Of a DNA stretch of 64,000 nucleotides, positions 8,997 to 17,906 are shown in pieces. The stretch comes from Neorhizobium lilium. GTDB taxonomy: Bacteria > Pseudomonadota > Alphaproteobacteria > Rhizobiales > Rhizobiaceae. The stretch's first letter is position 1; every line of letters starts with the position of its first letter. The position numbers and the translations under genes were made by a program. The DNA lies in assembly GCF_004053875.1 (NCBI RefSeq), contig NZ_SBIP01000001.1, positions 372,001-436,000 of the forward strand, written 5' to 3'. The notes beneath the pieces are model-generated. The model ran no database searches. It saw nothing but the letters and a program-made list of their open reading frames with translations, and was not told where the DNA came from.

Positions 8997-9767
8997 TCAG
9001 AGCACGACAGACATGCCGCCATCGACATAGATGATCTGTCCGTTGACATAGTCGGAAGCATTGGAGGCAAGGAAGACTGCGGTTCCCACGAGTTCCTCCG
9101 GCCGACCCCAACGCTTCGCAGGGGTGCGACCCTTTACCCAGGCATCGAATTCGGGATTGTCGACAAGGGCCTGGTTCATGTCGGTGAGCATGTATCCCGG
9201 ACCGATGGCATTGGCCTGGATGCCGTGTTGAGCCCATTCCGCCGCCATGGCGCGGGTCAACATCTTGATGCCGCCCTTGGCCACGGTGTAGGGCGCGACC
9301 GTTGCGCGCGCAAGTTCGCTTGTCAGGGACCCGATATTGATGATTTTGCCGCTGCCGCGCGCGATCATTCGCGTTGCGGCCTCTCGACCGATGACGAAGG
9401 CACTGGTCAGGTTCGTGTCGATGACCCGCTGCCAGTCGCTCGTCGCAAGCTCGACCATAGGCTTGCGGAACTGGATACCGGCATTGTTGACGAGAATGTC
9501 GATCGCAATGCCCTCGGCGTCGAAACGCTTGAATTCAGCAATGATATCAGCTTCGGAATTGACGTCGAACGTGGCGCCGTCAACCGAATGACCGGCGTCC
9601 CGGAGTTGTGAAACCGCCTCGGCAACACGGGCGGAATTTGTGCCATTGATAATCACGCGAGCGCCGGCGACGGCCAGTCCCTCTGCCATGGCCCGCCCCA
9701 ATCCGCGCGAAGAGCCGGTTACGAGTGCGGTACGTCCATGGAGGCTGAAAAGTGGAACACTAGTCAT
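8997..9767 (-). CDS. SDR oxidoreductase, gluconate 5-dehydrogenase-like (IdnO type)
   Basis: A classical short-chain dehydrogenase of 256 residues. It has the nucleotide-binding TGSSRGLG (about 18-25), NNAG near 93, catalytic Ser in NIGSLTSE, the YTVAK Tyr/Lys pair near 159-163 and the family ending YVNGQIIYVDGG. IdnO-type enzymes reduce 5-ketogluconate to gluconate or act on related keto-acid sugars in the cytoplasm. I chose the ATG at 9767 rather than a longer in-frame start because TGAGGAG lies 5 bp upstream and overlaps the stop of the preceding gene, a sign of translational coupling. Its neighbours, an acid-sugar enolase-superfamily enzyme and an idonate dehydrogenase relic, support an aldonate/uronate role. 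Confidence 0.88.
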   Translation of the reverse strand: MTSVPLFSLHGRTALVTGSSRGLGRAMAEGLAVAGARVIINGTNSARVAEAVSQLRDAGHSVDGATFDVNSEADIIAEFKRFDAEGIAIDILVNNAGIQFRKPMVELATSDWQRVIDTNLTSAFVIGREAATRMIARGSGKIINIGSLTSELARATVAPYTVAKGGIKMLTRAMAAEWAQHGIQANAIGPGYMLTDMNQALVDNPEFDAWVKGRTPAKRWGRPEELVGTAVFLASNASDYVNGQIIYVDGGMSVVL

Positions 9768-9777
9768 ATTTATCTCC

Positions 9778-10977
9778 TCACATCGAGCTACGACGAACGT
9801 GCAGGTCCTGTCGTTCGAAAACCTGCGGCAGAAGATCGACGCCAAGACCCGGTCCCTCCATAGGCAGGACATAACCGTTCTCGATGATCGGGATCGTATC
9901 GACAAGCTCCTTGTACCAGCCCGTATAGAAAGCCCGAACCGACTCTTGGATCAACGTATTTGGTTGACTAAAGGAGGCGTGGATGGCTGCGATGAAGCCA
10001 ACGGGACCGATGCAGTCATGAGGAGCGAACGGCCGGTGATAGGTATCGGCCAGGGACGCGATCTTGCGCCCTTCGGTCAGCCCGCCGGTCCAGCAGAGAT
10101 CCGCCATGACGATGTGCATGGCATCCCGGTCGAGCATATCCTTGTAGGGGAAGCGAGATCCAAGCGTCTCGCTGGCGCAGACCGAAACAGTCGTCGAGCG
10201 AGCGAATTCCGCCAGCGCTTGCGGAGAATTCATGCGGATCGGATCTTCGTACCATGTCGGCTTGTAGGGCTCTAGCGCCCGCGCGATCTGGATCGCGGTC
10301 GGAAGGTTCCAGAGCGAGTGGAATTCAACCATGATCTCGATCTTGTCGCCAACCGCTTTGCGGATCTTTTCGAATGGCTCGATCGCCGTCTTCATCTGCG
10401 CCGGGGTTATATGCACGCCATGGTTTTCGATGGCGGCGGGGTCGAACGGCCATATCTTCATGGCAGTGATTCCGCTTTCCAGCAGGCTTTCCGCCACTGC
10501 GTCGGCACGGTTCATGAAGCCGTCCAGATCTTCGTACGGGCCGCTGACCTCCCCCAGGTTCCAGGTAGATACCGGCTTGATATTCTGCGAGCGCACATAT
10601 TTGTAACCAGCGCAGGTATTGTAGATCCGTTGCTTATCGCGGCAAAGGCCTCCCAGCATCTGGTGCACGGGTTGTGAGCATACCTTGCCGAACAGATCCC
10701 AAAGCGCAATGTCGATGGCAGACGTCGCCCGCGACTCGACGCCCGTGGAAGCCTGGGCCATCGGCAGGTTGGTCATCTCCCGGTGCAAAGCCTCGATGTG
10801 CAGAGGGTTTTTGCCCAGAAGCCGCATTGCGAGGGTATCGTGGATATGAGCCTCGACGGCGCCCGCGCCATAAAAGGTTTCCCCAAGGCCAATCAGCCCG
10901 GAATCCGTGTGGACGCGCACCCACAACACATTTGCGAACTCGTCAGTCCGCAATGTTTCGAGCGAAACTATCTTCAT
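9778..10977 (-). CDS. Enolase-superfamily (mandelate racemase-type) acid-sugar dehydratase candidate
   Basis: A 399-residue member of the mandelate racemase/muconate lactonizing branch of the enolase superfamily. These enzymes abstract the alpha-proton of a carboxylate; in sugar operons most dehydrate aldonic or aldaric acids. The capping domain starts with VSLETLRTDEFANVLWVRV. The Mg ligands lie at the ends of barrel strands: Glu in VEFHSLW, Glu in WYEDP and Glu in CASETLG. A candidate catalytic His lies in APHDCIGP. The start at 10977 has GAGGAGG at good spacing; in-frame GTG codons just upstream are less likely. It is the first gene of the acid-sugar cassette. Its exact substrate cannot be told from sequence. 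Confidence 0.85.
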   Translation of the reverse strand: MKIVSLETLRTDEFANVLWVRVHTDSGLIGLGETFYGAGAVEAHIHDTLAMRLLGKNPLHIEALHREMTNLPMAQASTGVESRATSAIDIALWDLFGKVCSQPVHQMLGGLCRDKQRIYNTCAGYKYVRSQNIKPVSTWNLGEVSGPYEDLDGFMNRADAVAESLLESGITAMKIWPFDPAAIENHGVHITPAQMKTAIEPFEKIRKAVGDKIEIMVEFHSLWNLPTAIQIARALEPYKPTWYEDPIRMNSPQALAEFARSTTVSVCASETLGSRFPYKDMLDRDAMHIVMADLCWTGGLTEGRKIASLADTYHRPFAPHDCIGPVGFIAAIHASFSQPNTLIQESVRAFYTGWYKELVDTIPIIENGYVLPMEGPGLGVDLLPQVFERQDLHVRRSSM

Positions 10978-11274
10978 CACCACCTCCTCATCCGTCTATC
11001 GGCGGAGCAATTCCAGCCCGTTCGGACTAATCGAAGCAAGGCTCCCGCGCCTATTCGTAAAGAACGGTAATAGTGCGGGTAAAATTTCACAACATGTTTT
11101 AGATGAATTTACAGCGCGAAATAGTGTTTTGCAGTCGGGTGAGGAACCGTTGACGGCAAAACCTGAGAGGCCTCGCAACTTTGCCGATTTTCGAACCTCA
11201 TAGACGCCTGATCTGGCTTCGAACGAATGAAATACTCGCAATCGTCAATGGATGGCTTGTTTGACCCAAAATTC
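10978..11274. other. Intergenic region upstream of the acid-sugar operon
   Basis: No gene is convincing here. The stretch probably carries the promoter of the enolase-superfamily gene, which reads leftward. It contains an imperfect inverted repeat around 11080-11113 (GTAAAATTTCA and its approximate complement GAATTTACA), which could be an operator. No regulator for this operon was found nearby. Confidence 0.3.
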
Positions 11275-11385
11275 TCAGGCGTAGGCGCTGAGACCGGCCA
11301 GGATCAGTAGCGACAAGAATAGGAGGGGCGGCGGCAGTTCTTTATAGTTCCGAATGCGGACAATAGCCGCAATCGCTGCAAGCAT
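11275..11385 (-). CDS. Possible 36-residue single-TM peptide
   Basis: A short minus-strand frame of 36 residues has a charged middle (VRIRNYKELPPP) followed by a hydrophobic helix (LLFLSLLILAGLSAYA) ending at the stop. It could be a small membrane protein or the C-terminal relic of a transporter. There is no clear Shine-Dalgarno, and it lies beside an IS66 relic in a decayed region. I do not recognise a family. Confidence 0.2.
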   Translation of the reverse strand: MLAAIAAIVRIRNYKELPPPLLFLSLLILAGLSAYA

Positions 11386-11422
11386 GATGTCTCTACCAAT
11401 CTTTCATAGTAGGCAACGTCAC

Positions 11423-11555
11423 ATGAGCGACCTGCTCACAGGCCATCGTCTTCACAGCGATGACACGCCTGTTCGGTGCTGCAGCCGGAGCCGGGCAAAA
11501 TCAGGTCTAGCGATTGTGGACCTATGTTCGCAACAGTCGTCCCTATGGTGACTAA
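11423..11555 (+). pseudogene. IS66-family transposase (TnpC) fragment
   Basis: Three consecutive pieces of the IS66 TnpC DDE region are readable on the plus strand in shifting frames. They are GHRLHSDDTPV (containing the first conserved Asp pair), then VLQPEPGKIRSS, then RLWTYVRNSRPYGD followed by TAA. The usual intact sequence runs LHxDDTPVPVLxPGxGKTKTGRLWTYVRDDRP, so two single-base deletions explain the frame changes. No terminal inverted repeats or other IS66 genes were found. It is a dead remnant marking past insertion and decay between the acid-sugar cassette and mntH. Confidence 0.7.
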
Positions 11556-11645
11556 ACTCCGACAAGTAATGCTAATCCTCCTCACCAACGGCCGAACACT
11601 GATCATTGATGTGGTTCGAGCCTTCATCGTCAGCTTCCCGGCCAA

Positions 11646-12983
11646 CTACGACACGAAATCGTACAGTAGCTTGACGTTCAGCAACGCGATGACGACGGCG
11701 ATCACCCAGGCAAATGCCGACAGCCACAGCGGTGCTGTCAGCTCACCCATCTTGGTCCGGTCCGACGTGAACATGACCAGCGGGAACACCGCGAATGATA
11801 GCTGGAGGCTCAGGACGACCTGGGTCAGGATCAGGAGCTGTCCCGTCCCACTGTCGCCAAAAGCGATGGTGACACCTGCAGCCGGAACAATTGCGATCGC
11901 CCGCGTGATGAGCCGCCGTAGCCACGGTGCAAGCCGGATGTTGAGAAATCCCTCCATGATTATCTGACCCGCCAGCGTCGCAGTGACAGTCGAGTTGATG
12001 CCGCAACAGAGAAGAGCAATGCCGAACAGCATCGGGGCGATTGCGAGACCGAGCAGTGGAGCTAGAAGGCTGTGGGCCTCGCCGAGTTCCGCGACGGTGG
12101 TCTGCCCGGTTTTGTGAAAGGTGGCAGCCGCCAGGATCAGGATGGAGGCGTTCACGAGCAGCGCGAACATGAGGGCAATGGTCGAGTCAATGGTCGCGAA
12201 CTTCAGCGCCTCTCGCTTTTCCGGAAGCGTCTCGCCGTACGCCCGTGTCTGAACGATGCCCGAGTGGAGATAGAGGTTGTGCGGCATGACGGTCGCCCCA
12301 AGAATACCGAGCGCTAGGTAAAGCATGTCGGGATTAGTGAGGATGTCGGTGGTGGGCGCGAAGCCGAGGATCACTTGGCCCCAATCGGGGTCGGCAAGCG
12401 CAATCTGGATGGTGAAGCAGACGGCGATGACCCCGAGAAGGGTGATGACCAGCGCTTCGACCCAGCGGAAGCCCAGCTTCTGAAGGTAGAGGATCAGGAA
12501 CACGTCCAGTGCCGTGATGATCACCCCCAGTTCCAGAGGGATGCCGAAAATCAGGTTAAGGCCGATGGCGGTGCCGATCACCTCGGCGATATCAGTCGCA
12601 ATAATGGCGATCTCGGCCAGCAGCCACAGTATCATCGCCACCGACTTCGGGAACGCGTCGCGGCAGGCCTGAGCGAGATCCCTGCCCGAGCCGATGGCTA
12701 GGCGGGCGCACAAGGACTGAAGGACGATCGCCATGATGTTCGAAACCAGCGCGACTGTCAGGAGGGCGTAGCCAAACTTCGACCCGCCAGCGAGCGATGT
12801 CGCCCAGTTGCCCGGATCCATGTAGCCGACAGCGACCAGATAGCCGGGGCCGAAGAAGGCCATCGCCCTTCGGAACGTCCCGGATCCCGCGGCCACCCCT
12901 ATGGACCGGTGCACGTCCGAGAGCGAGGCCTCACCCATGGTCCGCTGCCACCCCTTGACCGGTTTATCCATAGCTTCATCCAT
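11646..12983 (-). CDS. mntH: Nramp-family Mn(II) transporter MntH
   Basis: An inner-membrane, proton-coupled divalent metal importer, chiefly for Mn(II). The protein has 445 residues and about eleven hydrophobic helices. The Nramp hallmark metal-site motif in TM1 is [11 protein letters not shown], and the TM6 motif is [11 protein letters not shown] cytoplasmic tail of about 40 residues precedes TM1. Two in-frame starts are possible: 12983, or 12971 (MDKPVKG). If the -10 box proposed at 12986-12991 is used, transcription would begin inside the first codons and the later start would be correct. It is monocistronic. The operator-like palindrome upstream suggests manganese repression through a Mur/Fur-family regulator. 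Confidence 0.93.
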   Translation of the reverse strand: MDEAMDKPVKGWQRTMGEASLSDVHRSIGVAAGSGTFRRAMAFFGPGYLVAVGYMDPGNWATSLAGGSKFGYALLTVALVSNIMAIVLQSLCARLAIGSGRDLAQACRDAFPKSVAMILWLLAEIAIIATDIAEVIGTAIGLNLIFGIPLELGVIITALDVFLILYLQKLGFRWVEALVITLLGVIAVCFTIQIALADPDWGQVILGFAPTTDILTNPDMLYLALGILGATVMPHNLYLHSGIVQTRAYGETLPEKREALKFATIDSTIALMFALLVNASILILAAATFHKTGQTTVAELGEAHSLLAPLLGLAIAPMLFGIALLCCGINSTVTATLAGQIIMEGFLNIRLAPWLRRLITRAIAIVPAAGVTIAFGDSGTGQLLILTQVVLSLQLSFAVFPLVMFTSDRTKMGELTAPLWLSAFAWVIAVVIALLNVKLLYDFVS

Positions 12984-12985
12984 TT

Positions 12986-13025
12986 TTTATAGTCTTAGCT
13001 TAGTTGCTCTTGCAAATCATTCGCA
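12986..13025 (-). promoter_or_regulatory. mntH promoter overlapped by a Mur/Fur-type palindrome
   Basis: The sequence TGCAAATCATTCGCA at 13011-13025 is a 15-bp palindrome with one mismatch (TGCAAAT and ATTCGCA around a central base). On the minus strand a TTGCAA -35 (13015-13010) and a TATAAA -10 (12991-12986) are separated by 18 bp, so the palindrome covers the -35. Rhizobial Mn transporters are known to be repressed by the Fur-family protein Mur; assigning this site to Mur is inference. Confidence 0.5.
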
Positions 13026-13311
13026 TGAAGATCGAGCAATGACAAGAGGGGTGTCATCGACGTGCCGCTATCCGCTCGACACATGTATCCGCTGTAGCCG
13101 CCGACGCTGATCTGACGCAGTGAACTACTTCCAAACCAAGCAACTTTACAAAATGATGCCTGACAGACTTGAAGGCGACGACACTTTAGGCGTTCATGTA
13201 CCCCTCATCTGCATGTCTTTACGTTATATCGTCAGTAAACTGGGATGATTTCTTAACTGGCCGTAAATAAATCTAGAGCACTCTCTAAGCCATTGAAAAC
13301 AGGCGTTTCAC
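13026..13311. other. Intergenic region between mntH and the chemoreceptor pair
   Basis: No gene, repeat or structured RNA is evident. It separates divergent genes and should hold the promoter of the small protein and chemoreceptor; no confident -35/-10 pair could be picked. Confidence 0.3.
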
Positions 13312-13659
13312 ATGGCAAAAGCTTTTGCTGTCGACTCTACAACACAAATGAACTGGAAGATCGTCGCCAGCGGCTTCCTGGCCATGATTTTGCTTGTCAC
13401 TTGGATGTGGAGCGTACCGCGCGGCGCTTTTGTCGTCGTTGTTGCAAGGCCGTTTACGACGATACAATCGACATGGTCCCTGATTGCTGATGCCGACGGC
13501 TCTTTCGTCAGTACTGGTATCGCACCTTGGGTCGCCGTTGCCTATTCTAATGCTCCCTCCTTTCCGGCGCGTTTGCGAAGTGCGGGCGCCTTGCTTGTCC
13601 TTAATGCCGATCTGATTTCCACTTGCCAGCAGGAAAATTCCGATGAGCGCCCTCGATAA
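13312..13659 (+). CDS. Small membrane-anchored protein of unknown function upstream of the chemoreceptor
   Basis: A protein of up to 115 residues with one N-terminal hydrophobic helix ([17 protein letters not shown]). The rest is probably periplasmic and includes [29 protein letters not shown] and an Ala/Leu-rich segment with one Cys. A second possible start at 13348 (MNWKIVASG) would place the helix right at the N-terminus. The gene overlaps the chemoreceptor start by 17 bp, so the two are probably co-translated. From memory, similar short proteins accompany chemoreceptors or other genes in rhizobia, but I know no function. A role in stimulus presentation to the receptor is conceivable and unproven. 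Confidence 0.65.
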   Translation: MAKAFAVDSTTQMNWKIVASGFLAMILLVTWMWSVPRGAFVVVVARPFTTIQSTWSLIADADGSFVSTGIAPWVAVAYSNAPSFPARLRSAGALLVLNADLISTCQQENSDERPR

Positions 13660-15256
13660 AATTCGCCAGAAATCCTCAATTGGTATTATTGCGCTTCTCT
13701 GGATCAATGTCGTCCTGATCATCCTGAGAAACCTGTTTCGCGCCGAAGGCATCGACCTGGCTTCGATCGTTACGGGTGCGATCATAGCCATTCTAGCGAG
13801 CGTTTTGTGGAATAGCGATCGCACAGGACCCACTACCCGCGTGGTGACGTCGGTGGCGCACGCGGCATTGGTTGCTGTTCTGGTGTTTTCGTTTTCCGGC
13901 TCGCCATTGCAGATCGACATGCACATGTATTTCTTCGCCAATCTTGCGATTTGCGCCGTTTGGGTGGATTGGCGCGCAATCCTCGCCTATGCGGCCTTTG
14001 TTAGCGTCCATCATATTCTCTTGTTCTTCCTCTCATCCCTCGCCGTCTTTCCAGAAGGATCCGATTTCTCGCGGGTGGTGCTGCACGCCACGATCTTGAT
14101 TGCCGAAACTGGCGTGCTGTTTGCGCTGGTGTACTCTTTGATCTCCGCCCTCGTATCCGCGGAGGCAGCCATGGATCAGGCGAAGACCGCGCAAGAAGTT
14201 AACGCCGAGATGGCGCTTCGAGCCAAAGAGGCGGATCTGGAGATGGAAGCCGAACGCCAGCGTGTAAGTTTGCAGGCCGAAGCGGCAGCCCAGAAACGTT
14301 TGCAAGAGGCCACAGACGGCCTTGCAAAAGGTCTCCGCCAGCTTGCAGCGGGCGATCTTGCCTTCCAGATCAGCGTACCATTCTCCTCCGAGTTCGAGGC
14401 GCTACGACACGATCTCAATATTGCGGTAAAGCAGCTCGGAGAAACCCTGTCCGCAGTCGCAGACTCGGTGGGCGCTATTGACACCGGCAGCAGCGAAATC
14501 AGTCACGCTGCCGGAGACCTGTCAAGGCGGACTGAGCAGCAGGCAGCATCGCTCGAAGAAACAGCAGCAGCCCTGGATGAGATTACGGCTAACGTTGCAA
14601 ATTCCACCAAACGCGCGGAGGAGGCTCGTGCAATTGCCGCGCAAGCCAACACAAGCGCCTCGGAATCAGGCATGGTTGTGGCAAGTGCAGTGGACGCCAT
14701 GCGCAAGATTGAAGAATCGTCCAATCAGGTCTCCAACATCATCGGCGTCATCGATGAAATCGCTTTCCAGACTAATCTTCTAGCGCTGAATGCCGGCGTG
14801 GAAGCTGCTCGGGCTGGAGACGCAGGTAAGGGTTTTGCGGTGGTCGCGCAGGAAGTGCGAGAACTGGCACAACGGTCGGCACAAGCAGCTCGTGAAATCA
14901 AGGAATTGATCCGCAGCTCGAGCATTGAGGTGCAAAGTGGCGTCAAGCTCGTTCGCGAAACGGGTGCAGCCTTGAAAACCATCGAAAACTACATCGTCAC
15001 TGTCAACGAGCATATGGATGCGATGGCGATATCATCGCGAGAACAGTCAACCGGTCTTGCAGAGGTGAACACCGCAGTTAATCAACTGGATCAGGTCACC
15101 CAACAGAACGCCGCTATGGTGGAGGAGACCAGCGCGGCCGGAACCGCTCTTGCCTCTGAAACCGGCAAACTTCGTGCACTGATAGAAAAATTTCAGTTCG
15201 ACGCTAAAAGCTCCGCCCAAGCTGTCGCACGTCAACGCAGAAATCAAGCCGCTTGA
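13643..15256 (+). CDS. Methyl-accepting chemotaxis protein with multi-helix membrane input domain
   Basis: A 537-residue chemoreceptor. Instead of two TM helices around a periplasmic ligand domain, the first ~170 residues contain five or six hydrophobic helices with almost no loop (for example [15 protein letters not shown] and [20 protein letters not shown]), so sensing is likely within the membrane. A charged coiled coil follows (about 175-230), then a HAMP-like segment ([14 protein letters not shown]), then the signalling domain with the conserved tip [23 protein letters not shown] minus its ends. AGGA lies upstream of the ATG. It would signal to CheA/CheW encoded elsewhere. The ligand is unknown. 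Confidence 0.93.
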   Translation: MSALDKIRQKSSIGIIALLWINVVLIILRNLFRAEGIDLASIVTGAIIAILASVLWNSDRTGPTTRVVTSVAHAALVAVLVFSFSGSPLQIDMHMYFFANLAICAVWVDWRAILAYAAFVSVHHILLFFLSSLAVFPEGSDFSRVVLHATILIAETGVLFALVYSLISALVSAEAAMDQAKTAQEVNAEMALRAKEADLEMEAERQRVSLQAEAAAQKRLQEATDGLAKGLRQLAAGDLAFQISVPFSSEFEALRHDLNIAVKQLGETLSAVADSVGAIDTGSSEISHAAGDLSRRTEQQAASLEETAAALDEITANVANSTKRAEEARAIAAQANTSASESGMVVASAVDAMRKIEESSNQVSNIIGVIDEIAFQTNLLALNAGVEAARAGDAGKGFAVVAQEVRELAQRSAQAAREIKELIRSSSIEVQSGVKLVRETGAALKTIENYIVTVNEHMDAMAISSREQSTGLAEVNTAVNQLDQVTQQNAAMVEETSAAGTALASETGKLRALIEKFQFDAKSSAQAVARQRRNQAA

Positions 15257-15286
15257 GACGGCTGTTGCGATACAACGGCAGGAGCT

Positions 15287-15303
15287 CTGATGCGGGGCAT
15301 CAG
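15287..15303 (+). terminator. Stem-loop between convergent genes
   Basis: A perfect 7-bp stem (CTGATGC and GCATCAG with a GGG loop) follows the chemoreceptor gene by 30 bp. There is no T-run, so its efficiency as a terminator is uncertain. Convergent transcription from both sides makes a terminator plausible here. Confidence 0.35.
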
Positions 15304-15336
15304 CGGTAATCCTCTTGCATCCCGGCTTGATGAGCG

Positions 15337-16599
15337 TCAACGTTGATGGATCGCTCTCTCGTAGATCGCGAGCACATCGTCGACGGCGTTCAGCAGTATC
15401 CCTTCCGCATTGGAGCCAGCTGTCGCCCAGCCGGGGAGGAACTGGTGCAGAAGCGGCTGCGGAATGCTTCTTCCCTTGAGAGCGTCCAAGAGCGTCTGGA
15501 CAGCGGAAGCCGCCTCCGGCCGGTTCCAATAGTACCGTATCCGGTCACTGTAGCTGTAATGACGCTGTAGCCGGAGCGACGCGTCGTCGCCATGGTAATG
15601 TCCCTGCCAGTCGCCGGGGTGTTCGAGCATCAGCCGCTCCATCGTCGCCACAAGCGGGCGTGTCCCATAGGATGGAACCAGTTCGGAGGCGATCATGTCG
15701 AGGCCGTAGAGTGCCTGGCGGTAGGCGAAGGTGAGGCCGGGACCGACCTTCAGGATGGAGAAGCCGTCCCGCACGAGGGCGGTCAGCGCCTCTTCCGGCT
15801 GGTAGTCCGTAGAGTGCGCCTCGAAAACAAGCTTGCCGTGGTCGCGCAATACCCCAGCAAGATTCACCGCCTTCGGCGGGTTGTATTCGACGAAATTCTC
15901 GCTGCCGAACTCGACGCCAGGCTGGACGACGAATGCGAGCACCCGCTCAAACGCGTCATCGAGTCCTGCGGCTGCGAAGATCTCCCGGTGGATGGAGATC
16001 GTGCTTCTGGCGGCTTCGGGCGAAGTCGGCTCGACTCTGTCTAGCATATGGTCGGCGCCACCTGGAACCGGCACCTCGGTTCCAAGCACATAGACCGGAG
16101 GCGGAAGGCCAGCGGCATTGGCAGCGTCCTCCGCCACCTGGCACAGGTCTGCTGCCCGCCTTGCAATCGTGCGATCGTCAAGCGCCGCCGGCTCCCCGGC
16201 GCAGCCCATCGAGGTATCTATGTGGATCTTACTGAACCCCGCAGCGACGTAGGCTTCGACCATGTCCCGCGCCTTCGCCAGCGCAGCCTCTGCATGTTCT
16301 TTCCGCCAGGGATTGGGGCCGAGATGGTCGCCGCCGAAGATCAGGAGGCTGCGTTCCAGCCCTTCCTCTGCGGCAATCGCCTTCACAAGGCTGACGAAAT
16401 CGGCCGGCGTCATGCCGGTATAGCCACCGAGATGGTTGACCTGGTTGCAGGTGGCTTCGATCAGGACATGCTGCTTGGTGGCGGATGCACGGCGCACGGC
16501 CGCACGAAGGACGGTTGGATGTGCCGAACAGACCGACGTGATCCCCAACGGAATGCCGTTGCGGCGCGCTGTTGCAAGTTCCAGGAGATAGTTGCTCAT
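15337..16599 (-). CDS. GatZ/KbaZ-like protein, probable D-tagatose-6-phosphate 4-epimerase
   Basis: A 420-residue TIM-barrel protein of the GatZ/KbaZ family. In enterobacteria this is the non-catalytic subunit of tagatose-1,6-bisphosphate aldolase. In an Agrobacterium altritol/galactitol pathway a homologue has been reported to epimerise tagatose 6-phosphate to fructose 6-phosphate. Family motifs are HVLIEATCNQVNHLGGYTGM and LIFGGDHLGPNPW; the C-terminal part has HYSYSDRIRYYW. The start at 16599 directly follows the kinase stop; a longer upstream frame is only a shadow of the kinase gene. No GatY/KbaY aldolase is present nearby, which favours the epimerase reading. Its neighbours are a PfkB kinase and polyol dehydrogenases. 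Confidence 0.85.
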   Translation of the reverse strand: MSNYLLELATARRNGIPLGITSVCSAHPTVLRAAVRRASATKQHVLIEATCNQVNHLGGYTGMTPADFVSLVKAIAAEEGLERSLLIFGGDHLGPNPWRKEHAEAALAKARDMVEAYVAAGFSKIHIDTSMGCAGEPAALDDRTIARRAADLCQVAEDAANAAGLPPPVYVLGTEVPVPGGADHMLDRVEPTSPEAARSTISIHREIFAAAGLDDAFERVLAFVVQPGVEFGSENFVEYNPPKAVNLAGVLRDHGKLVFEAHSTDYQPEEALTALVRDGFSILKVGPGLTFAYRQALYGLDMIASELVPSYGTRPLVATMERLMLEHPGDWQGHYHGDDASLRLQRHYSYSDRIRYYWNRPEAASAVQTLLDALKGRSIPQPLLHQFLPGWATAGSNAEGILLNAVDDVLAIYERAIHQR

Positions 16600-16600
16600 G

Positions 16601-17584
16601 TCAGGCCTTCGATCCGTTCGCTTCGATAAATTCATCAAGCTCCGCAAAGGTCGAAACGCCCTCCATCGGTCCCTGCTTCGTGACGGTGCGGGCGCCTGCC
16701 GCATTCGCATAACGAAGTGACTGCGCGGGAGAGCGGCCCTGTCGACGACAGGTGACGTAGGTCGCGCCGAAGCAGTCTCCCGCTCCCGTCGGGTCCAGTT
16801 CGTCCACGACGAAGGCGGGGCAGTCGATACGCTCCCCCGGTCGATACCACGACGATCCGAGAGCACCACGCTTGAGGACGATCTCGGAGATGCCGCGCGA
16901 TAGGAGTTCGTGAACTGCGGCCTCTTCGTCCTCCAGTCCTGCCGCGATCGCCAGTTCCTCGCCAGAGGGAAGAAGGAGATCGGTGACCGACAGGATGTCT
17001 TCGAGGCGTCTTCTCGCCTCTCCCTGTCCCGCGACAAGCTCCTTGCGTATGTTGGGATCGAACGAGACCGTGCCTCCTCGCGACCTCACGGATGCGACCG
17101 CTTCGGCAAGAATCTCGGCGATCCCCGGAATGGCGAACGCGGAACCCATCACGTGAACATGGCCGGCACGCGAGACGAGAGCCTTTGCCGCCCCCGTCAT
17201 GCGTATCTGTCCCGAGGCGGACCTTGCGATGTTGAATACGAAGTCGCGGGCGCCGTCGGGGCGGTAGCGGACGAAGGCGCTTCCGGTCGGAGCGTCCGAC
17301 AGCACTTCGATGGCGGATACGTCAGCGCCGTCTCGCTTCAGCCGCTCGATGTTGAGACGTCCGAAGTCGTCGGATCCTACGGCCGAGATGATCCCCGCCG
17401 CACTGCCGAGCCTTGCCACCTGATCGATGAAGATTGCCGGAGCTCCGCTTGGAAATGGTCCAAGCAGCGTAAGAGGCTCGAGGAAACCTGTACCGACTGA
17501 TGTCGACATGATTTCGACAAGTATCTCCCCTGCCGTGATCGTCGGCCCCAGCGCCTCTGGAGCTAGAACGGATGCGGTTTTCAT
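16601..17584 (-). CDS. PfkB-family sugar kinase, probable tagatose kinase
   Basis: A ribokinase/PfkB-fold kinase of 327 residues. The N-terminal motif region includes [17 protein letters not shown], and the C-terminal motif [14 protein letters not shown] holds the catalytic Asp and anion hole. The start at 17584 is set by a strong AGGAGGAG 3-10 bp upstream; the longer in-frame start lacks this. It is co-transcribed with the GatZ-like gene (1-bp gap) and divergent from the binding-protein operon. The cluster predicts phosphorylation of D-tagatose produced by the polyol dehydrogenases; the substrate is inferred from context and not read from residues. Confidence 0.87.
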   Translation of the reverse strand: MKTASVLAPEALGPTITAGEILVEIMSTSVGTGFLEPLTLLGPFPSGAPAIFIDQVARLGSAAGIISAVGSDDFGRLNIERLKRDGADVSAIEVLSDAPTGSAFVRYRPDGARDFVFNIARSASGQIRMTGAAKALVSRAGHVHVMGSAFAIPGIAEILAEAVASVRSRGGTVSFDPNIRKELVAGQGEARRRLEDILSVTDLLLPSGEELAIAAGLEDEEAAVHELLSRGISEIVLKRGALGSSWYRPGERIDCPAFVVDELDPTGAGDCFGATYVTCRRQGRSPAQSLRYANAAGARTVTKQGPMEGVSTFAELDEFIEANGSKA

Positions 17585-17670
17585 GGCTCCTCCTACATTC
17601 TCGTATCGCCCCGGGGTTCTTCCCAGGCTGTGACTCAATAGAAAGCGACGACAACGCATGTCAAACTATT

Positions 17671-17683
17671 TTTGCGCGTGTAA
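17671..17683. promoter_or_regulatory. Candidate LacI operator, kinase side
   Basis: TTTGCGCGTGTAA matches the sequence on the other side of this divergent region (TTTACGCATGTAA, 17855-17867) at 11 of 13 positions. It lies about 90 bp upstream of the kinase start. A weaker third copy, CAACGCATGTCAA, is at 17652-17664. The LacI-type regulator encoded at 21214 is the obvious candidate ligand; this is inference. Confidence 0.45.
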
Positions 17684-17823
17684 ATTTATGCTGCACCCGC
17701 GAAAATCGGCAATGAGATGAATATGCTTCGGTATTGGCAATGGACGCCGCATTGAGTGTATATTTTGTCGACAGACTGGTTGCACCGCAGCACATTTGCC
17801 TAGCTTGGCGTCGATACTTCGAC

Positions 17824-17867
17824 TTGACACAGTGCACTATGACAGAAATAAATGTTTACGCATGTAA
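17824..17867 (+). promoter_or_regulatory. Promoter and operator of the binding-protein operon
   Basis: A perfect -35 TTGACA (17824-17829) is followed at 17 bp by a weak AATAAA -10 region. Immediately downstream is TTTACGCATGTAA (17855-17867), positioned to block RNA polymerase at the start site. The leader then runs to a strong GGAGGAG Shine-Dalgarno and the ATG at 17907. Confidence 0.45.
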
Positions 17868-17906
17868 GTTTTTGTGTTTTTCACACTCGCAATGGAGGAG
17901 ATTGTC

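Noticed and set aside
16600-17037. N-terminal extension of the GatZ-like gene to 566 codons
   Set aside because: The extra ~146 codons lie inside the kinase gene in another frame and are Arg/Ser-rich. The true start at 16599 follows the kinase stop and matches the family.
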